NCBI GenBank assembly: GCA_947631505.1 | Contig: CANRLR010000005.1 | Location: 62,001 to 126,000, forward strand | From: an uncultured Lachnospiraceae bacterium | GTDB lineage: Bacteria > Bacillota > Clostridia > Lachnospirales > Lachnospiraceae | DNA: 64,000 nt | Direction: 5' to 3' | Shown here: positions 9,171-18,406 of the stretch, in pieces | How the letters are laid out: each line of letters opens with the position of its first letter | Position numbering within the stretch: the stretch's first letter is position 1 | Made by a program: the position numbers and the translations under genes | The notes under the pieces: generated by a model | Told to the model about the DNA's origin: nothing | The model's input: the letters and a program-made list of their open reading frames with translations, nothing else | Database searches by the model: none

Positions 9171-9551
9171 TTATTTCACCCCTTTCCTATGATTAACGTG
9201 TGAAGCTAATTTAGATGACTTTTCATCCTCTTTGTTCTCCTCACTTTCCAGTTGAAAACCAACTTCATTTACTTTGGAATCTTTACTGTCGGACAGAGCA
9301 GTCTGCATATAAGCTGCTGCCTTTTTGGAATCATCCACCATAGCTTCATAGGCAAGGGTCTTAGCATCTTTTGGGTGCTCGCCGTACTTTGCCTCTTCCA
9401 AGACATCCGATGTAACACTTTTTGCAAGTTTATCTAAGTCTTTCAGCCGTGTCCTTTCTTCCTTTGTTCCCTCTGCTTTTGCCTCATCCAGCATTTGGTC
9501 TACTTTTGCATTTTCTTCCGGATTTTCTTTCAAAAATTCTTCCAGTGTCAT
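9171..9551 (-). CDS. Nested capsid scaffold protein (in-frame internal start)
   Basis: An in-frame ATG at 9551 inside the protease gene is preceded by AAGGA with 8-nt spacing. Translation from here gives 126 residues, MTLEEFLKENPEENAKVDQM onward, highly charged and helical, as expected for a scaffold. In lambda the scaffold Nu3 is made the same way from inside the protease gene C. The internal start and ribosome site are seen; use of the start is inferred from the family. Confidence 0.6.
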   Translation of the reverse strand: MTLEEFLKENPEENAKVDQMLDEAKAEGTKEERTRLKDLDKLAKSVTSDVLEEAKYGEHPKDAKTLAYEAMVDDSKKAAAYMQTALSDSKDSKVNEVGFQLESEENKEDEKSSKLASHVNHRKGVK

Positions 9552-10271
9552 TTTCTGTTTTCCTTCCTTTCTTTCATTTTTTGTTTTATCAGAATCAGCA
9601 TTATTGCTGTTATCCTGTACATTCATATTGTCCGATGGTGTTACTCCGGCAATCTCATTTCTTTTTAATGCCATGGCAAATTTTTTTACCATTTCATTTG
9701 TAAATATTGGTACAGAAGAATTTACAACCACCAATTCATCCGGGTTGCCAAACATATAATCATCAATAAATCCTTTTTCTATCGCTGTTTTTACAGACAT
9801 ATAGGTATTTTTGTCCATTAACTCCTGCAGCTCTTCTCGGTTCATTTTCGTCTTTCTTACATACGCATTTATAACAGATTCATTAAATTCTTGTAATGCG
9901 TCTGCCTCCATCTGCATATCCCGATAATCCCCTTCTGCATAACTCTGTGTATTATGGATCATAAAAATGCTGGTATCTGACGCTAATACATTATCTGCTG
10001 CACACGCTATAATAGACGCTGCGGACATCGCCGCCCCCACTATATGGGCGGTAACCTTTCCCTCATATTCCATCAGCATGGTATAAATTTCAAAGCCGGC
10101 AGTTGCTACACCACCATTGGAATTAATTTCCAATATCACCTCATCACCGTTTGCTTCTGTCAATGTCTGTTCAACGTCCCCCGGTGAACAGGCCGGCATT
10201 CCGAGCCAATCATACATCCACTTGCTCCCGGATGTAACAATAGGTCCTTTTACATTTACTTTTACTGCCAT
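9171..10271 (-). CDS. Head maturation protease, ClpP-like (S14), with C-terminal scaffold domain
   Basis: A 366-aa protein. Residues 1-190 form a ClpP-like fold: oxyanion region EINSNGGVATAGFEIY, catalytic serine in GAAMSAASIIACAADN, histidine in FMIHNTQSYAEGD and a later acidic residue. It cleaves scaffold and capsid proteins during head maturation. Residues 240-366 are charged helix, the scaffold part. It lies 2 nt from the portal gene, which ends at 10274. Confidence 0.9.
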   Translation of the reverse strand: MAVKVNVKGPIVTSGSKWMYDWLGMPACSPGDVEQTLTEANGDEVILEINSNGGVATAGFEIYTMLMEYEGKVTAHIVGAAMSAASIIACAADNVLASDTSIFMIHNTQSYAEGDYRDMQMEADALQEFNESVINAYVRKTKMNREELQELMDKNTYMSVKTAIEKGFIDDYMFGNPDELVVVNSSVPIFTNEMVKKFAMALKRNEIAGVTPSDNMNVQDNSNNADSDKTKNERKEGKQKMTLEEFLKENPEENAKVDQMLDEAKAEGTKEERTRLKDLDKLAKSVTSDVLEEAKYGEHPKDAKTLAYEAMVDDSKKAAAYMQTALSDSKDSKVNEVGFQLESEENKEDEKSSKLASHVNHRKGVK

Positions 10272-10273
10272 AT

Positions 10274-11896
10274 TTAATCCTCACTTTCCAGCACGCCCTG
10301 TGCCTGTTTTAGTAATTTATTTTCATTTTCAAGGGTTCGTATATTATCTTCAAAGTCACTTCCGTTCAGTGCCGCACACTCATCTTCTCTTGTAGAGAAC
10401 CCTTCCTTTACTCTCTGTGCTGCTGCCGCAACCTCTTTTCCCGGTTCCAACTGTCCCTGTGTCGGACCATTCCATGTACAATTTGTATAAGCTTTCCGAA
10501 TCAGAATGTTATTAAAAAAGCCGGGAGCATTAATTCTTCCTTTGCTCACAGCTTCTGCAAACCATATGTTATATACTTCTTGGCAAAAATCGTTAATAAA
10601 CCAAGTTCTTCGCATTCGGAAAGCCTTCCAGCTTTCATTCATCGCTCCTTTGGAAGCGGAAAAACTTTTATTAAAAGATTTTAAGAGCACTTCCGGTGCA
10701 CAGTCTAAGGCAGCTCCAACTTGTTTTAGAAGAGAATTTATAAATACATCAAAGCCCGAAGCCGGATGATTGGCGGTAACCGTTTCAACCCCCTCTCCTG
10801 TCTTTAAATAATGTACCGTACCACTGCCGATTGTTATTTCCTGTTCGCCAAGTTCCTCGGATTCTACTTCATCTTCGTGCTCCTCTCCCTTAAATCCTTC
10901 CGGACTTTCACCATCCTCTGTTGTTACAAACACAGCAAAAAAAGCGTTTACTACTGCCGCCATAATTTCTGCTTCTGTGTAACGGCCCATCTGCTTAATT
11001 GTCTCTATGACTGGAGCAAGAAACGGTACACCACGATATTGTTCGGCTCGGTCTGCATTAAAAATATGTAAAATATTAGGATTTCCTGTATTATTCCCAC
11101 GTTTTACAATCCGCACCCACTCTTTTTTCTTAGAAGAATCTTCCCCTGGAAAAATAGAACTGATGTGATATGCCTCTACCTTTCCATCCTTGGATATTTC
11201 TATCCCGTTCATAATGGTATTTCCGTTTTTTTGCTTCTGGTCATATCCATAATATTCTGCATTCAGGCTTCCGGGAGTACATACCCGGTCCGCTTCTATC
11301 AATTTTAATCGTAACTGGTATGGCATATAGTCAAGTTCTTCGGAATATTTTAAAAGAATAAACTCTTCACCGTTTCTTAGCCAATCCATAAATACGATCT
11401 GTTGGAGTTCATAAAAATTGTTCTGGTCATTGTTATCGCACAGTGTGGATTCTGCCCAAATAGCAAATTCTTTACGGATTGTCTTCTCCAGTTCTTTTTT
11501 CTCTTCTTTTGTTATTCCTAAAAATTCATAGTCAATTTTGGGCTTTGGAATCAATCCGCTTCCAATGCAATTTGTCCGATTTGTTGTCAACGCTGCGGAA
11601 CCAATGGGGTTATTCATTGCTAGATCCCTGCTTCTTTCACGGAGAGTGGTTCGATTTTTCTCTATATCACTTTTGGCGGATTTACTTTTCGCTTTATATT
11701 TTTTCGCCCAGCTCTTCCTCTTGGAAGCTCCCCCATTGGAATACCCGGAGTTCATGATACGTTCCGGCATTATTAGGTTGTTTGCTGCTTTTACAGTCGA
11801 TTCTAGCATATTTATTTTTGCCCTTGTCTCTGCTCTACGACGATAAGTTTCTGGAGACACATAATTAATTAATTTATCCAATTTATTCATAGTCAT
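10274..11896 (-). CDS. Portal protein (lambda gpB family)
   Basis: A 540-aa lambda-type portal. N-terminal INYVSPETYRRRAETRAKI, then RERSRDLAMNNPIGSAALTTNRTNCIGSGL and LIEADRVCTPG are hallmark segments. Twelve copies form the vertex ring for DNA packaging and tail attachment. The C-terminus has the usual acidic helix (TLENENKLLKQAQGV). It follows the small connector gene by 5 nt. Confidence 0.93.
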   Translation of the reverse strand: MTMNKLDKLINYVSPETYRRRAETRAKINMLESTVKAANNLIMPERIMNSGYSNGGASKRKSWAKKYKAKSKSAKSDIEKNRTTLRERSRDLAMNNPIGSAALTTNRTNCIGSGLIPKPKIDYEFLGITKEEKKELEKTIRKEFAIWAESTLCDNNDQNNFYELQQIVFMDWLRNGEEFILLKYSEELDYMPYQLRLKLIEADRVCTPGSLNAEYYGYDQKQKNGNTIMNGIEISKDGKVEAYHISSIFPGEDSSKKKEWVRIVKRGNNTGNPNILHIFNADRAEQYRGVPFLAPVIETIKQMGRYTEAEIMAAVVNAFFAVFVTTEDGESPEGFKGEEHEDEVESEELGEQEITIGSGTVHYLKTGEGVETVTANHPASGFDVFINSLLKQVGAALDCAPEVLLKSFNKSFSASKGAMNESWKAFRMRRTWFINDFCQEVYNIWFAEAVSKGRINAPGFFNNILIRKAYTNCTWNGPTQGQLEPGKEVAAAAQRVKEGFSTREDECAALNGSDFEDNIRTLENENKLLKQAQGVLESED

Positions 11897-11901
11897 GCTC
11901 C

Positions 11902-12144
11902 TTAGTCCATTGGTATTACACGTCGAACTCTCCGCTTTTTATTTCCATACGTTTCCAGCGAAGCAATTTCATTTTCCAATTTTTCAATCATCTTTTGTAC
12001 TTCTTTCAAATCAGCTCTTGTAAGTGTTTTAGAACCAAGCGTATAAGACTGGCTGTTCAATATTTTGCTTTCCGCTTTATAATATTCATGGAGTCTTTCT
12101 TTTTTTAACTGAATACGACTCTGCAATTTATAATTCATTCCCAT
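11902..12144 (-). CDS. gpW-like / DUF6148-type head protein
   Basis: An 80-aa mostly helical protein, LQSRIQLKKERLHEYYKAE then YTLGSKTLTRADLKEVQKMIEKLENEIASLE. Length, the S-x-T-L-T-R-A-D-L motif and the place between large terminase and portal all match gpW/DUF6148 proteins, which in lambda seal the packaged head. It overlaps the terminase end by 10 nt. Confidence 0.8.
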   Translation of the reverse strand: MGMNYKLQSRIQLKKERLHEYYKAESKILNSQSYTLGSKTLTRADLKEVQKMIEKLENEIASLETYGNKKRRVRRVIPMD

Positions 12145-14030
12145 GATTCTCCTTTCGTCTGCCGCCTGACATTATTAACCGCCCTTTTCTTTCCTCTTTT
12201 CATGTAATTAATTCCATTATCCAGTTTTTCTTCTAAAACATTCCATACCGGACGTCGAATTTTACAAGCAGCATATCCATAATTAAATAAATCAAGAGGC
12301 TCATTTCTTACACCATTTTTCTTTACCCATGTGTATTTATAAATGCCCCTTACTTTTTTAAAGACTTTTTTTTCCGACAAGAGTCCCTCGTAATATTCAT
12401 CTGTATATCCCCGGCCTGCATTCGCCGGGAAGTGGCTATATCCCTCTCCCGGTATATCAATTTCCAACCGGTTCACAATGTCCTCTTTCCCGGAATTTAC
12501 TCCAAGAATATATATCGTTGTTTCATCTACTACGACCTCTTTTCCGTTTTTCAGCTTTTCTTTGATCTGGCCTTTCGATTTTTTATGTATCAACGGGATT
12601 CCGTCGGCACTTCCGGTATATCCTTTTACTCCGTAAACAGCTTTTCCCTTTTGTTGCATTTTCTTTAGCCATTTGTATACCGCATTCGTATGGTCACCCC
12701 CGGTATCAATGACCGTTGCTGCAATATTTAATCTTGTGCCATCTGCAAACGAAAATTCCTGTTCGAGATATTCTTCTAATTCCCTCCATACTTCATTTTT
12801 CTCAATGTTTCCATAAATTTCTGTCTTGTAAATCCCCCATGACTGATATTCTCTCGCCCAGCCCCGTATCTCTATTTCAAATCGGTCTGTCTGTACATCC
12901 ACTGCTGCCGTAAGCATAAGTACACCATCCGGAATGTCTGCTTTATAAACCTCTGCCCGGCTTTTCAACACTTCTACTGTCACAGAACTCTCATCCACAT
13001 CGGTATTATCCCATGTTTTTCCAAGAGCAGTATTTACAAAAGAAATCATGTCATTGGGGTCATGGTATTTTTTCATTCGTTCATATGCTTCTTTGTACTT
13101 CTTAATCATTTTTTCCCAACTGGAAAACGGACTGGCTAATTCATTTAAGTGAAAAGAACGATGGCTTTTTCGCTCCGGATGAGCTGCAATCCACCTATGA
13201 TTAGATTCTTTCCAATCCTTTTCACTGATTTTTTCACCACATTCCACACATTCCATTGTAATTGTCTTAAATTCGACCCGGTCAAAGTCATATGGCTGCC
13301 ATTTTCCACAACACGGGCATTCGACGCACCATTCTTCCATTGTTCCGGATTCAAATTCTTTTTCTATCTTACTCTCACCGGAACGGGTCGGTGTGGACAT
13401 TTTTATATGCTTTTCGTTCCAATACGAGGTGGAACGTTTCTCTGCTAGATTGACCGGATTTCCCTCCTCTCCAGCTGAATCCGGGAAACGGTCGATTTCA
13501 TCCATCCATATAATCCTAAGGGGCATGGAGGAAAGAGAAGAAGGGGAATTCGCTCCGGCAAGGACAATGTGACCACCCGGATAGCTTTTATACAAAAGGG
13601 TATTATCGGTATCCCTTGCCTTTACCGGTATTTTTTCACTTAGAACTTTTACATCTTTAAGCATAGTATCCAGTCTTGTCTTAGAAAATACTTTTGCAAG
13701 ATTTAATATTGGTAATACTAAAAGCTGTGTGGATGGTTCATAATCTATATAATAGCCGATTCCACAAAGTAATATTGTCGTTTTCCCTACCTGTGCAGAA
13801 CTCATAACAGACACATCTATTATTCTTGGGTCTGCAATGGCATCTAATATTTCCTTTTGGAACGGCATATTTCCAACACGGAACTTGCCCGGCTCGTTAG
13901 AGCCTGCTGGCAATATCATGTTCTCCTCCGCCCATTCGGATATACTCATTTTCTTTCTAGGCTTTAATACATTTGCTAGATTACATATAAAAATCAGCGT
14001 GTGATATGAAACTTTCTCATTCTTCTTCAA
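12135..14030 (-). CDS. Terminase large subunit (gpA family)
   Basis: A 631-aa packaging motor of the lambda gpA type. The ATPase Walker A is in SSAQVGKTTILLCGIGYY, Walker B in RIIWMDEIDRFPDSAGEEG, and the nuclease part has aspartates in LMLTAAVDVQTDRFEIEIRGW and ATVIDTGGDHTNAVYKW. A zinc-binding CPCCGKWQPYDF...CVECGEK lies between. I place the start at TTG 14030, 9 nt after a GGAG, overlapping the small subunit by 14 nt; an in-frame ATG at 14126 has no such support. Confidence 0.92.
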   Translation of the reverse strand: MKKNEKVSYHTLIFICNLANVLKPRKKMSISEWAEENMILPAGSNEPGKFRVGNMPFQKEILDAIADPRIIDVSVMSSAQVGKTTILLCGIGYYIDYEPSTQLLVLPILNLAKVFSKTRLDTMLKDVKVLSEKIPVKARDTDNTLLYKSYPGGHIVLAGANSPSSLSSMPLRIIWMDEIDRFPDSAGEEGNPVNLAEKRSTSYWNEKHIKMSTPTRSGESKIEKEFESGTMEEWCVECPCCGKWQPYDFDRVEFKTITMECVECGEKISEKDWKESNHRWIAAHPERKSHRSFHLNELASPFSSWEKMIKKYKEAYERMKKYHDPNDMISFVNTALGKTWDNTDVDESSVTVEVLKSRAEVYKADIPDGVLMLTAAVDVQTDRFEIEIRGWAREYQSWGIYKTEIYGNIEKNEVWRELEEYLEQEFSFADGTRLNIAATVIDTGGDHTNAVYKWLKKMQQKGKAVYGVKGYTGSADGIPLIHKKSKGQIKEKLKNGKEVVVDETTIYILGVNSGKEDIVNRLEIDIPGEGYSHFPANAGRGYTDEYYEGLLSEKKVFKKVRGIYKYTWVKKNGVRNEPLDLFNYGYAACKIRRPVWNVLEEKLDNGINYMKRGKKRAVNNVRRQTKGESWE

Positions 14031-14592
14031 ACGTATCACTCTCCAAGAATATATTTTCATTAATTTCGATATGCTCATCGGAGTAGTAATCCGCCGGATT
14101 ATACTCCGAAAGTTCCTCCAGAGCATTATCCAGCTCCTCTTTTAACAGCACCTGAATTTCTAATTTTGTTTTTCCCTCAGCTTTTGTAGCAAGTTTTGCC
14201 GGAAGGGCCAAAATCTTTTCTTTAAATGTAATCAGCATATCTGTAATAACTCTTCCAACATCTTTGGAACGATGAACCTGTCCTTGTATTAACTGTAGTT
14301 TTATTTGGTTTATACAAGACTTCCAATGTTCATTAGCTGCCTTCTCCTTATTTAGGTCTAAATAATCTCCATCATCAAGATCAATTTTCTCCCCGGCTTT
14401 TGAAGCTTTAAGTGCTAATACATAGTTTTTAACACTATGTAACAATAAATACTTTCCATGGGAATCCCTTTTTAACAACCCCTCATCTGCTAGATGCCGG
14501 ACCATCCGGTCACCAATGCTTAAACATTCCCCTATTACTTTTGCAGATACTGTTATATCCGAAATATCATCTATTTTTCTTTTATCCGCCAC
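14017..14592 (-). CDS. Terminase small subunit (Nu1-like)
   Basis: A 191-aa DNA-recognition subunit. The N-terminal winged helix (DITVSAKVIGECLSIGDRMVRHLADEGLLKRDSHGKYLL) is typical of Nu1; a helical oligomerisation region and an acidic C-terminus follow. The start is GTG 14592 with GGAGG 7 nt upstream; the open frame before it has no ribosome site. It binds the packaging site next to or upstream of itself and recruits TerL. Confidence 0.85.
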   Translation of the reverse strand: MADKRKIDDISDITVSAKVIGECLSIGDRMVRHLADEGLLKRDSHGKYLLLHSVKNYVLALKASKAGEKIDLDDGDYLDLNKEKAANEHWKSCINQIKLQLIQGQVHRSKDVGRVITDMLITFKEKILALPAKLATKAEGKTKLEIQVLLKEELDNALEELSEYNPADYYSDEHIEINENIFLESDTFEEE

Positions 14593-14932
14593 ATTATCAC
14601 CTCCAAACGGAAACGGCAACCCGATATTTTTTGTGCAGAAAACTAGCCTTACTTTGGGCCTTAAGCACCCGCGAGATTTTATTTCTCCGGCACAGTACCT
14701 ACTCAAATTTGGCTATTTATTGTTGCCATTTTACACGTATATTGTGTTTATTTTTATTGTCATATCTATTATTGTGTAAACTCTTTTAAATTCGAGTTCT
14801 TTCTTATTATTGTTTCTTATATTTTAATTTCTTTATTTTACAATTTCTTATTATGTAAACTTTTAAAATAAACGAAAACAGATTGCCATTTCTTAATATA
14901 AAAACCAAAATAAAAAAGACCTGCCTAAGCAT
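14593..14932. other. Non-coding region upstream of terminase; possible packaging (cos) region
   Basis: About 340 nt without a supported gene. The half nearest TerS is relatively GC-rich and unlike the surrounding AT-rich DNA. The other half holds two imperfect direct repeats of TATTGTGTAAAC (14770-14781) and TATTATGTAAAC (about 14850). Lambda-type terminases (Nu1/gpA) use a cos site directly upstream of the small subunit, so this is the natural place for it; the site itself is not identified. Confidence 0.35.
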
Positions 14933-15487
14933 TTACTCAAGTAAGTCTATATTTTTATATACCTGTGATATAGTATCCTGTGTTATACCAATGTACCTTA
15001 AAGTTATAGATTCGTGGCTGTGATTAAATAGTTCCATAAGCGTAGCCACATCTTTTGTTTTCTTATAATAGTGATATCCAAATGTTTTTCGCATGGTGTG
15101 TGTGCCTATTCCGTCCTGTAATCCAAACTTCCTACCAGCGTCCGATATAATTTTATATGCCTGCTGCCGACTAATCGGCTCATTCGCATTTTTTCTAGGA
15201 GAACGAAACAGACATTCATAATCTTTTTTATCCTTAATATAATCATCCAGCAACTTACGGATAAATCTGTTTATTGGTATCCGCTTTTCTTTACCTGTCT
15301 TTTTTTCCCGGAAATAGAAATACTGTTTCTTTGCATCTCTAACTCTAAGAGGTAGTATGTCGGATATCCGTAGTCCCATATAAATTCCAATAGCATACAT
15401 AATTCCATTCCGCTTTTTCTTTTCATATAGATAATCAAAGATATCTTTTACTGTCTGCTTATCTCTTATTGGCTGGACCCGATTCAC
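14933..15487 (-). CDS. Tyrosine recombinase, catalytic domain only
   Basis: A 184-aa phage-integrase-family protein with a complete catalytic set: Arg in YMGLRISDILPLR, His-x-x-Arg in GTHTMRKTFGYHYY, His in FNHSHESITLRYIGI, and Tyr in ITLRYIG or QVYKN. The N-terminal core-binding (SAM-like) domain is absent, so it is about half normal length. GTG start with GGAG 8 nt upstream. Since a serine recombinase sits at the prophage edge, this enzyme may act elsewhere, for example near the packaging site or in dimer resolution. Short recombinases of this type upstream of terS are common in Clostridia phages. Confidence 0.88.
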   Translation of the reverse strand: MNRVQPIRDKQTVKDIFDYLYEKKKRNGIMYAIGIYMGLRISDILPLRVRDAKKQYFYFREKKTGKEKRIPINRFIRKLLDDYIKDKKDYECLFRSPRKNANEPISRQQAYKIISDAGRKFGLQDGIGTHTMRKTFGYHYYKKTKDVATLMELFNHSHESITLRYIGITQDTISQVYKNIDLLE

Positions 15488-15513
15488 TTTATCATCTCCT
15501 TTTCCACGTACGT

Positions 15514-15546
15514 AAAAAGGAGAGGGAACATTGTCCTCTCTCCTTC
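15514..15546 (-). terminator. Rho-independent terminator between late regulator and recombinase
   Basis: On the minus strand a stem GGAGAGAGG / CCCTCTCC with one bulge is followed directly by five Ts. It lies about 25 nt before the recombinase start, so transcripts from the ArpU-like gene would stop or be attenuated here. Confidence 0.65.
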
Positions 15547-15715
15547 TATATCCATGATATCATTATAACACACCTTAACACGACATTTCCACGACATCTT
15601 TTATTTTTTTTTAGATCAGTAAAATCAACGAAAACACGGCAAAAAACACCACTTTTTTATGATTTTTTTTTAAATTTTTTATAAAAAAATTATGTAATAA
15701 ATAATTATTTCCATG
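15547..15715. other. AT-rich intergenic region
   Basis: Long A/T tracts and no gene. It separates the late regulator from the recombinase and terminase block. One copy of the repeated palindrome TGTCAGAATCTGACA begins at 15714. Confidence 0.6.
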
Positions 15716-16183
15716 TCAGAATCTGACACCATATTTTTCCTTCATCTTTTTCTCTATCCGTTGAACTTGCCGGACGGAATAGCCGACTTTTATTGCTGTT
15801 ATAGTCTGGCTATACTCTAAGATCTCTCTATAATAGAAGACCTTAGCTTCTATATCATTGGTCTCTTTATATATTTTTTGTAGTTTTTTTCTCTTTCCTT
15901 TTAGTTCCGCTAGTTCTTTATTAATTTTATTTAAATTAGCACGCAGACCATCTATCTTATTTACAATGGAAACAAAATCCTGCTGCCCGGCACCTCCCTT
16001 TACTTTGTCCGTGGAATAGTTTATTCCCTTTATCGTTCTATTATTATGGCAACAGGAATTTAAGTATTTTTGGATTTCTTTCTCGATCTCCTTTTTAATA
16101 TATACTTTTTCCTGTATACGTTGTTCTATAGATTTTATAAATTCCCCATAACCAGTTTTAAGCGGCCTTCCTTTTCTGCCCAT
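15716..16183 (-). CDS. Phage late-gene transcriptional regulator (ArpU/RinA-like)
   Basis: A 155-aa protein with a coiled coil (residues 75-115) and a sigma-region-4-like helix-turn-helix at the C-terminus (EYSQTITAIKVGYSVRQVQRIEKKMKEKYG). This is the build of ArpU/RinA-type activators that switch on late genes in Gram-positive phages, and the gene stands just before the late operon. Its stop codon lies inside a copy of the palindrome TGTCAGAnTCTGACA. Confidence 0.75.
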   Translation of the reverse strand: MGRKGRPLKTGYGEFIKSIEQRIQEKVYIKKEIEKEIQKYLNSCCHNNRTIKGINYSTDKVKGGAGQQDFVSIVNKIDGLRANLNKINKELAELKGKRKKLQKIYKETNDIEAKVFYYREILEYSQTITAIKVGYSVRQVQRIEKKMKEKYGVRF

Positions 16184-16212
16184 ATTGTTTCCAGCTCCTT
16201 TACGGCAATTGT

Positions 16213-16584
16213 TTATTTTTGTTCATCTAGTTTTTTGAGTGCAATATTAGCTGCTGTTTGTTCTGTAAAGAAATACTTTCCAAAACTGCTGTTCTTTATC
16301 ATATGCGTTTTCCCCATAAAATCGGGGTTGGTAATATCACGGACTACAATTCTTGCATCATTGTTCCCTAAAAATTCAATTTTATCAACGCAGCATATAT
16401 GTAGTTCATTGTAATATTTTAATTGGCTGCCGATTAAATATACAATATCTCCTTTTTTTACGTTACTAAACAAAAGTAAGCCCAGTTCCGCATATTTTTT
16501 ACACCTCATCATCAGCTCCATATTATCTTTGTAGTATTCAATAAGATTTTTCATGCGTCTATATTCTTTAAACGGATTTTTCAC
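16213..16584 (-). CDS. Phage protein of unknown function
   Basis: A 123-aa protein not recognised. The N-terminal half is helical (KEYRRMKNLIEYYKDNMELMMRCKKYAELG); the C-terminal half is a small beta domain (GDIVYLIGSQLKYYNELHICCVDKIEFLGNNDARIVVRDI). GTG 16584 is preferred because GGAG lies 8 nt upstream. Overlaps the replication gene by 17 nt, so it is co-transcribed with it. Confidence 0.6.
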   Translation of the reverse strand: MKNPFKEYRRMKNLIEYYKDNMELMMRCKKYAELGLLLFSNVKKGDIVYLIGSQLKYYNELHICCVDKIEFLGNNDARIVVRDITNPDFMGKTHMIKNSSFGKYFFTEQTAANIALKKLDEQK

Positions 16585-17662
16585 AATATTCACTCCTTGC
16601 ACATAATAATTTTTTTTCTAAAGAATCCATTTGCATTTTACTTATTTCTCTTTGCGGGAAAGAATTAAATATATTTGTTTTTACTTTCTGTTTCGAATTA
16701 GCAATCCGGTTATTCGCTGTTTTAATTTCTAATCCATAAACTGCATTTACCATGCAGGTAAGTAAATAACTACGAATCTTTTTTACTTCTGTTTTGTTTT
16801 TTAGAAATTCTGCTATAACGAATCTCATGTGAGATAAATTAAGGCTCAATAATTTTTGCTGTACAATACCAATCGGTTGCCATTGACTGTTTACTAATAT
16901 TTTCCGCTTTTTGGAATTTAAAACGCAAACTGCTATTTCTACGCACTGTTCTAACACAGCACTGGCTGCACTGTCGTCTTTATAATCCGCTTTTATAACA
17001 TCATATCCAATCTGTTCCAAAAAGCATTGTTTATAATTATCTTCATGGACAGAAAAGATAGGATTTAAAGTATTATTAGTAATCTCCTTAGTATTCTCTG
17101 TATTTGTCTCACATTTTTTTGTGGGAGGCTCTTCCATTTTTTGGTGACACCCTGTCACATTTTTTTGTGGGAGGGGGGTATTATCAATGATCTTCGCATT
17201 TTCGACATCCTTCATATTTTTCGGCTCTACTCTCTGCGGATAAGTTAATTCCTGTAATTTGTCCGGATATAGCTGGATAAAAAGAACATTATTATATACC
17301 TTTCCAGCTTTTGTAATTTCTCTAAATACTCTTTTAATTACTCCTATTTTTTCCAAAGCTACAATAGCAGCCGTTACCTGTCGCTTACTAACATGATAGT
17401 ATTCAGCCAGACTTTGGTAACTTTTTTGAAGTAAATCCTTTTTAAATTTTGTTCGATAGCCTACAAATTCCCCCGTTTCCTCGTCCCTAATTTCAATTGG
17501 ACGATACCAGTAAACAATTTCCGACAAAATTATAATTGCCAAAAGGTAAGGTTTTCCTTTTTCTTTTGTAACCGTCTTGAACCAAGTAGGGGGAATTACA
17601 TTACCAGAAAAATTCATTGCAGAAAGGCGGTCTGCAATCTCATTTCCACTTGTGTATTCCAC
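16568..17662 (-). CDS. Replication initiator / DnaD-like helix-turn-helix protein
   Basis: A 364-aa protein. Residues 1-130 hold a winged helix (SYQSLAEYYHVSKRQVTAAIVALEKIGVIKRVFR) preceded by a conserved block IPPTWFKTVTKEKGKPYLLAIIILSEIVYWYRP, found in replication initiators of Firmicutes plasmids and phages. The middle is low complexity and the C-terminus is a helical domain (YDVIKADYKDDSAASAVLEQCVEIAVCVL). GTG start, GGAGG 10 nt upstream. Probably opens the phage origin and loads the host helicase. Confidence 0.7.
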   Translation of the reverse strand: MEYTSGNEIADRLSAMNFSGNVIPPTWFKTVTKEKGKPYLLAIIILSEIVYWYRPIEIRDEETGEFVGYRTKFKKDLLQKSYQSLAEYYHVSKRQVTAAIVALEKIGVIKRVFREITKAGKVYNNVLFIQLYPDKLQELTYPQRVEPKNMKDVENAKIIDNTPLPQKNVTGCHQKMEEPPTKKCETNTENTKEITNNTLNPIFSVHEDNYKQCFLEQIGYDVIKADYKDDSAASAVLEQCVEIAVCVLNSKKRKILVNSQWQPIGIVQQKLLSLNLSHMRFVIAEFLKNKTEVKKIRSYLLTCMVNAVYGLEIKTANNRIANSKQKVKTNIFNSFPQREISKMQMDSLEKKLLCARSEYCEKSV

Positions 17663-17681
17663 AGTTTTATGTCCTCCTTTC

Positions 17682-17712
17682 CGCTCCCAGCTTACGTATC
17701 AGGCCGGGAGCG
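17682..17712 (-). promoter_or_regulatory. GCTCCC hairpin abutting the ribosome binding site
   Basis: Inverted repeat CGCTCCC / GGGAGCG with a 17-nt loop, followed on the minus strand directly by GAAAGGAGG, the ribosome site of the replication gene. A second copy of this layout occurs at 24201-24229. Possible translational control; no factor known. Confidence 0.5.
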
Positions 17713-17734
17713 ACTTTCCATGTTGTACTGTCAT

Positions 17735-18388
17735 TCAAATTGGCTTCTTACAGCGTAAAAACTCTATTACCCATACCCAAGGGTTAGCGTCCCATCCGTA
17801 ATGAGTAAGGTCTTTTTCCTTTATAGTGGGGTTCCAAATGCTTTTAAACCCAAGAACATAATATCCCTTACCGTCCGAAGCTATATATATTACGGGTTGG
17901 TTTTCGGATGGGCTTAACTCTTCGTAACATTGTACTGCTCCCTCTGCTTTTGCCTGTTCCTCGGTTATATCCTGCAACCGCTCTACCCTAACATCCGTAA
18001 CCTTTAACCATATACGTGCAGCTTCCTTTGGCATATGTATGGCTGGATGCCATCTACAACAAAATTTGTTGTTATCCGCTCTGTAATAATATTGTTCTTT
18101 GTTGTAGTCTAAACTTCCTTTACTCCACGTTTCCCGGACATACAGAATATCTCCTGGCTGGTATGGCGGCTTATATATGGTGCCGATTAGTTCATTATCG
18201 GGCATATTGCAGAAAGGTGTGAACATTGATTCTCTTATTCTCAAAAACTCTTCCGGCAGATTGTTTGGACACGACATACACCCTACTCCACTTAACTGTT
18301 TCGGTTTTACCATTCGTCTGGTCACCGTCTTCCTTCCGTCCAGTATCGCCCGGACCATTTCTGTATTAAATAAAATAGGTCTTATCAC
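17735..18388 (-). CDS. ASCH-like phage protein
   Basis: A 217-aa protein of a widespread phage family: MIRPILFNTEMVRAILDGRKTVTRRMVKP is the typical first block (an ASCH-type beta barrel), then YQPGDILYVRETW, and the C-terminal NPWVWVIEF. ASCH domains are thought to bind RNA or nucleotides. The exact role in phage is unknown. Confidence 0.75.
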   Translation of the reverse strand: MIRPILFNTEMVRAILDGRKTVTRRMVKPKQLSGVGCMSCPNNLPEEFLRIRESMFTPFCNMPDNELIGTIYKPPYQPGDILYVRETWSKGSLDYNKEQYYYRADNNKFCCRWHPAIHMPKEAARIWLKVTDVRVERLQDITEEQAKAEGAVQCYEELSPSENQPVIYIASDGKGYYVLGFKSIWNPTIKEKDLTHYGWDANPWVWVIEFLRCKKPI

Positions 18389-18406
18389 TCTACATTCCTC
18401 CCATCT

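Noticed and set aside
12135-14126. Longer terminase start at 14126
   Set aside because: It would overlap TerS by 110 nt and lacks a ribosome site; TTG 14030 has GGAG at 9 nt.
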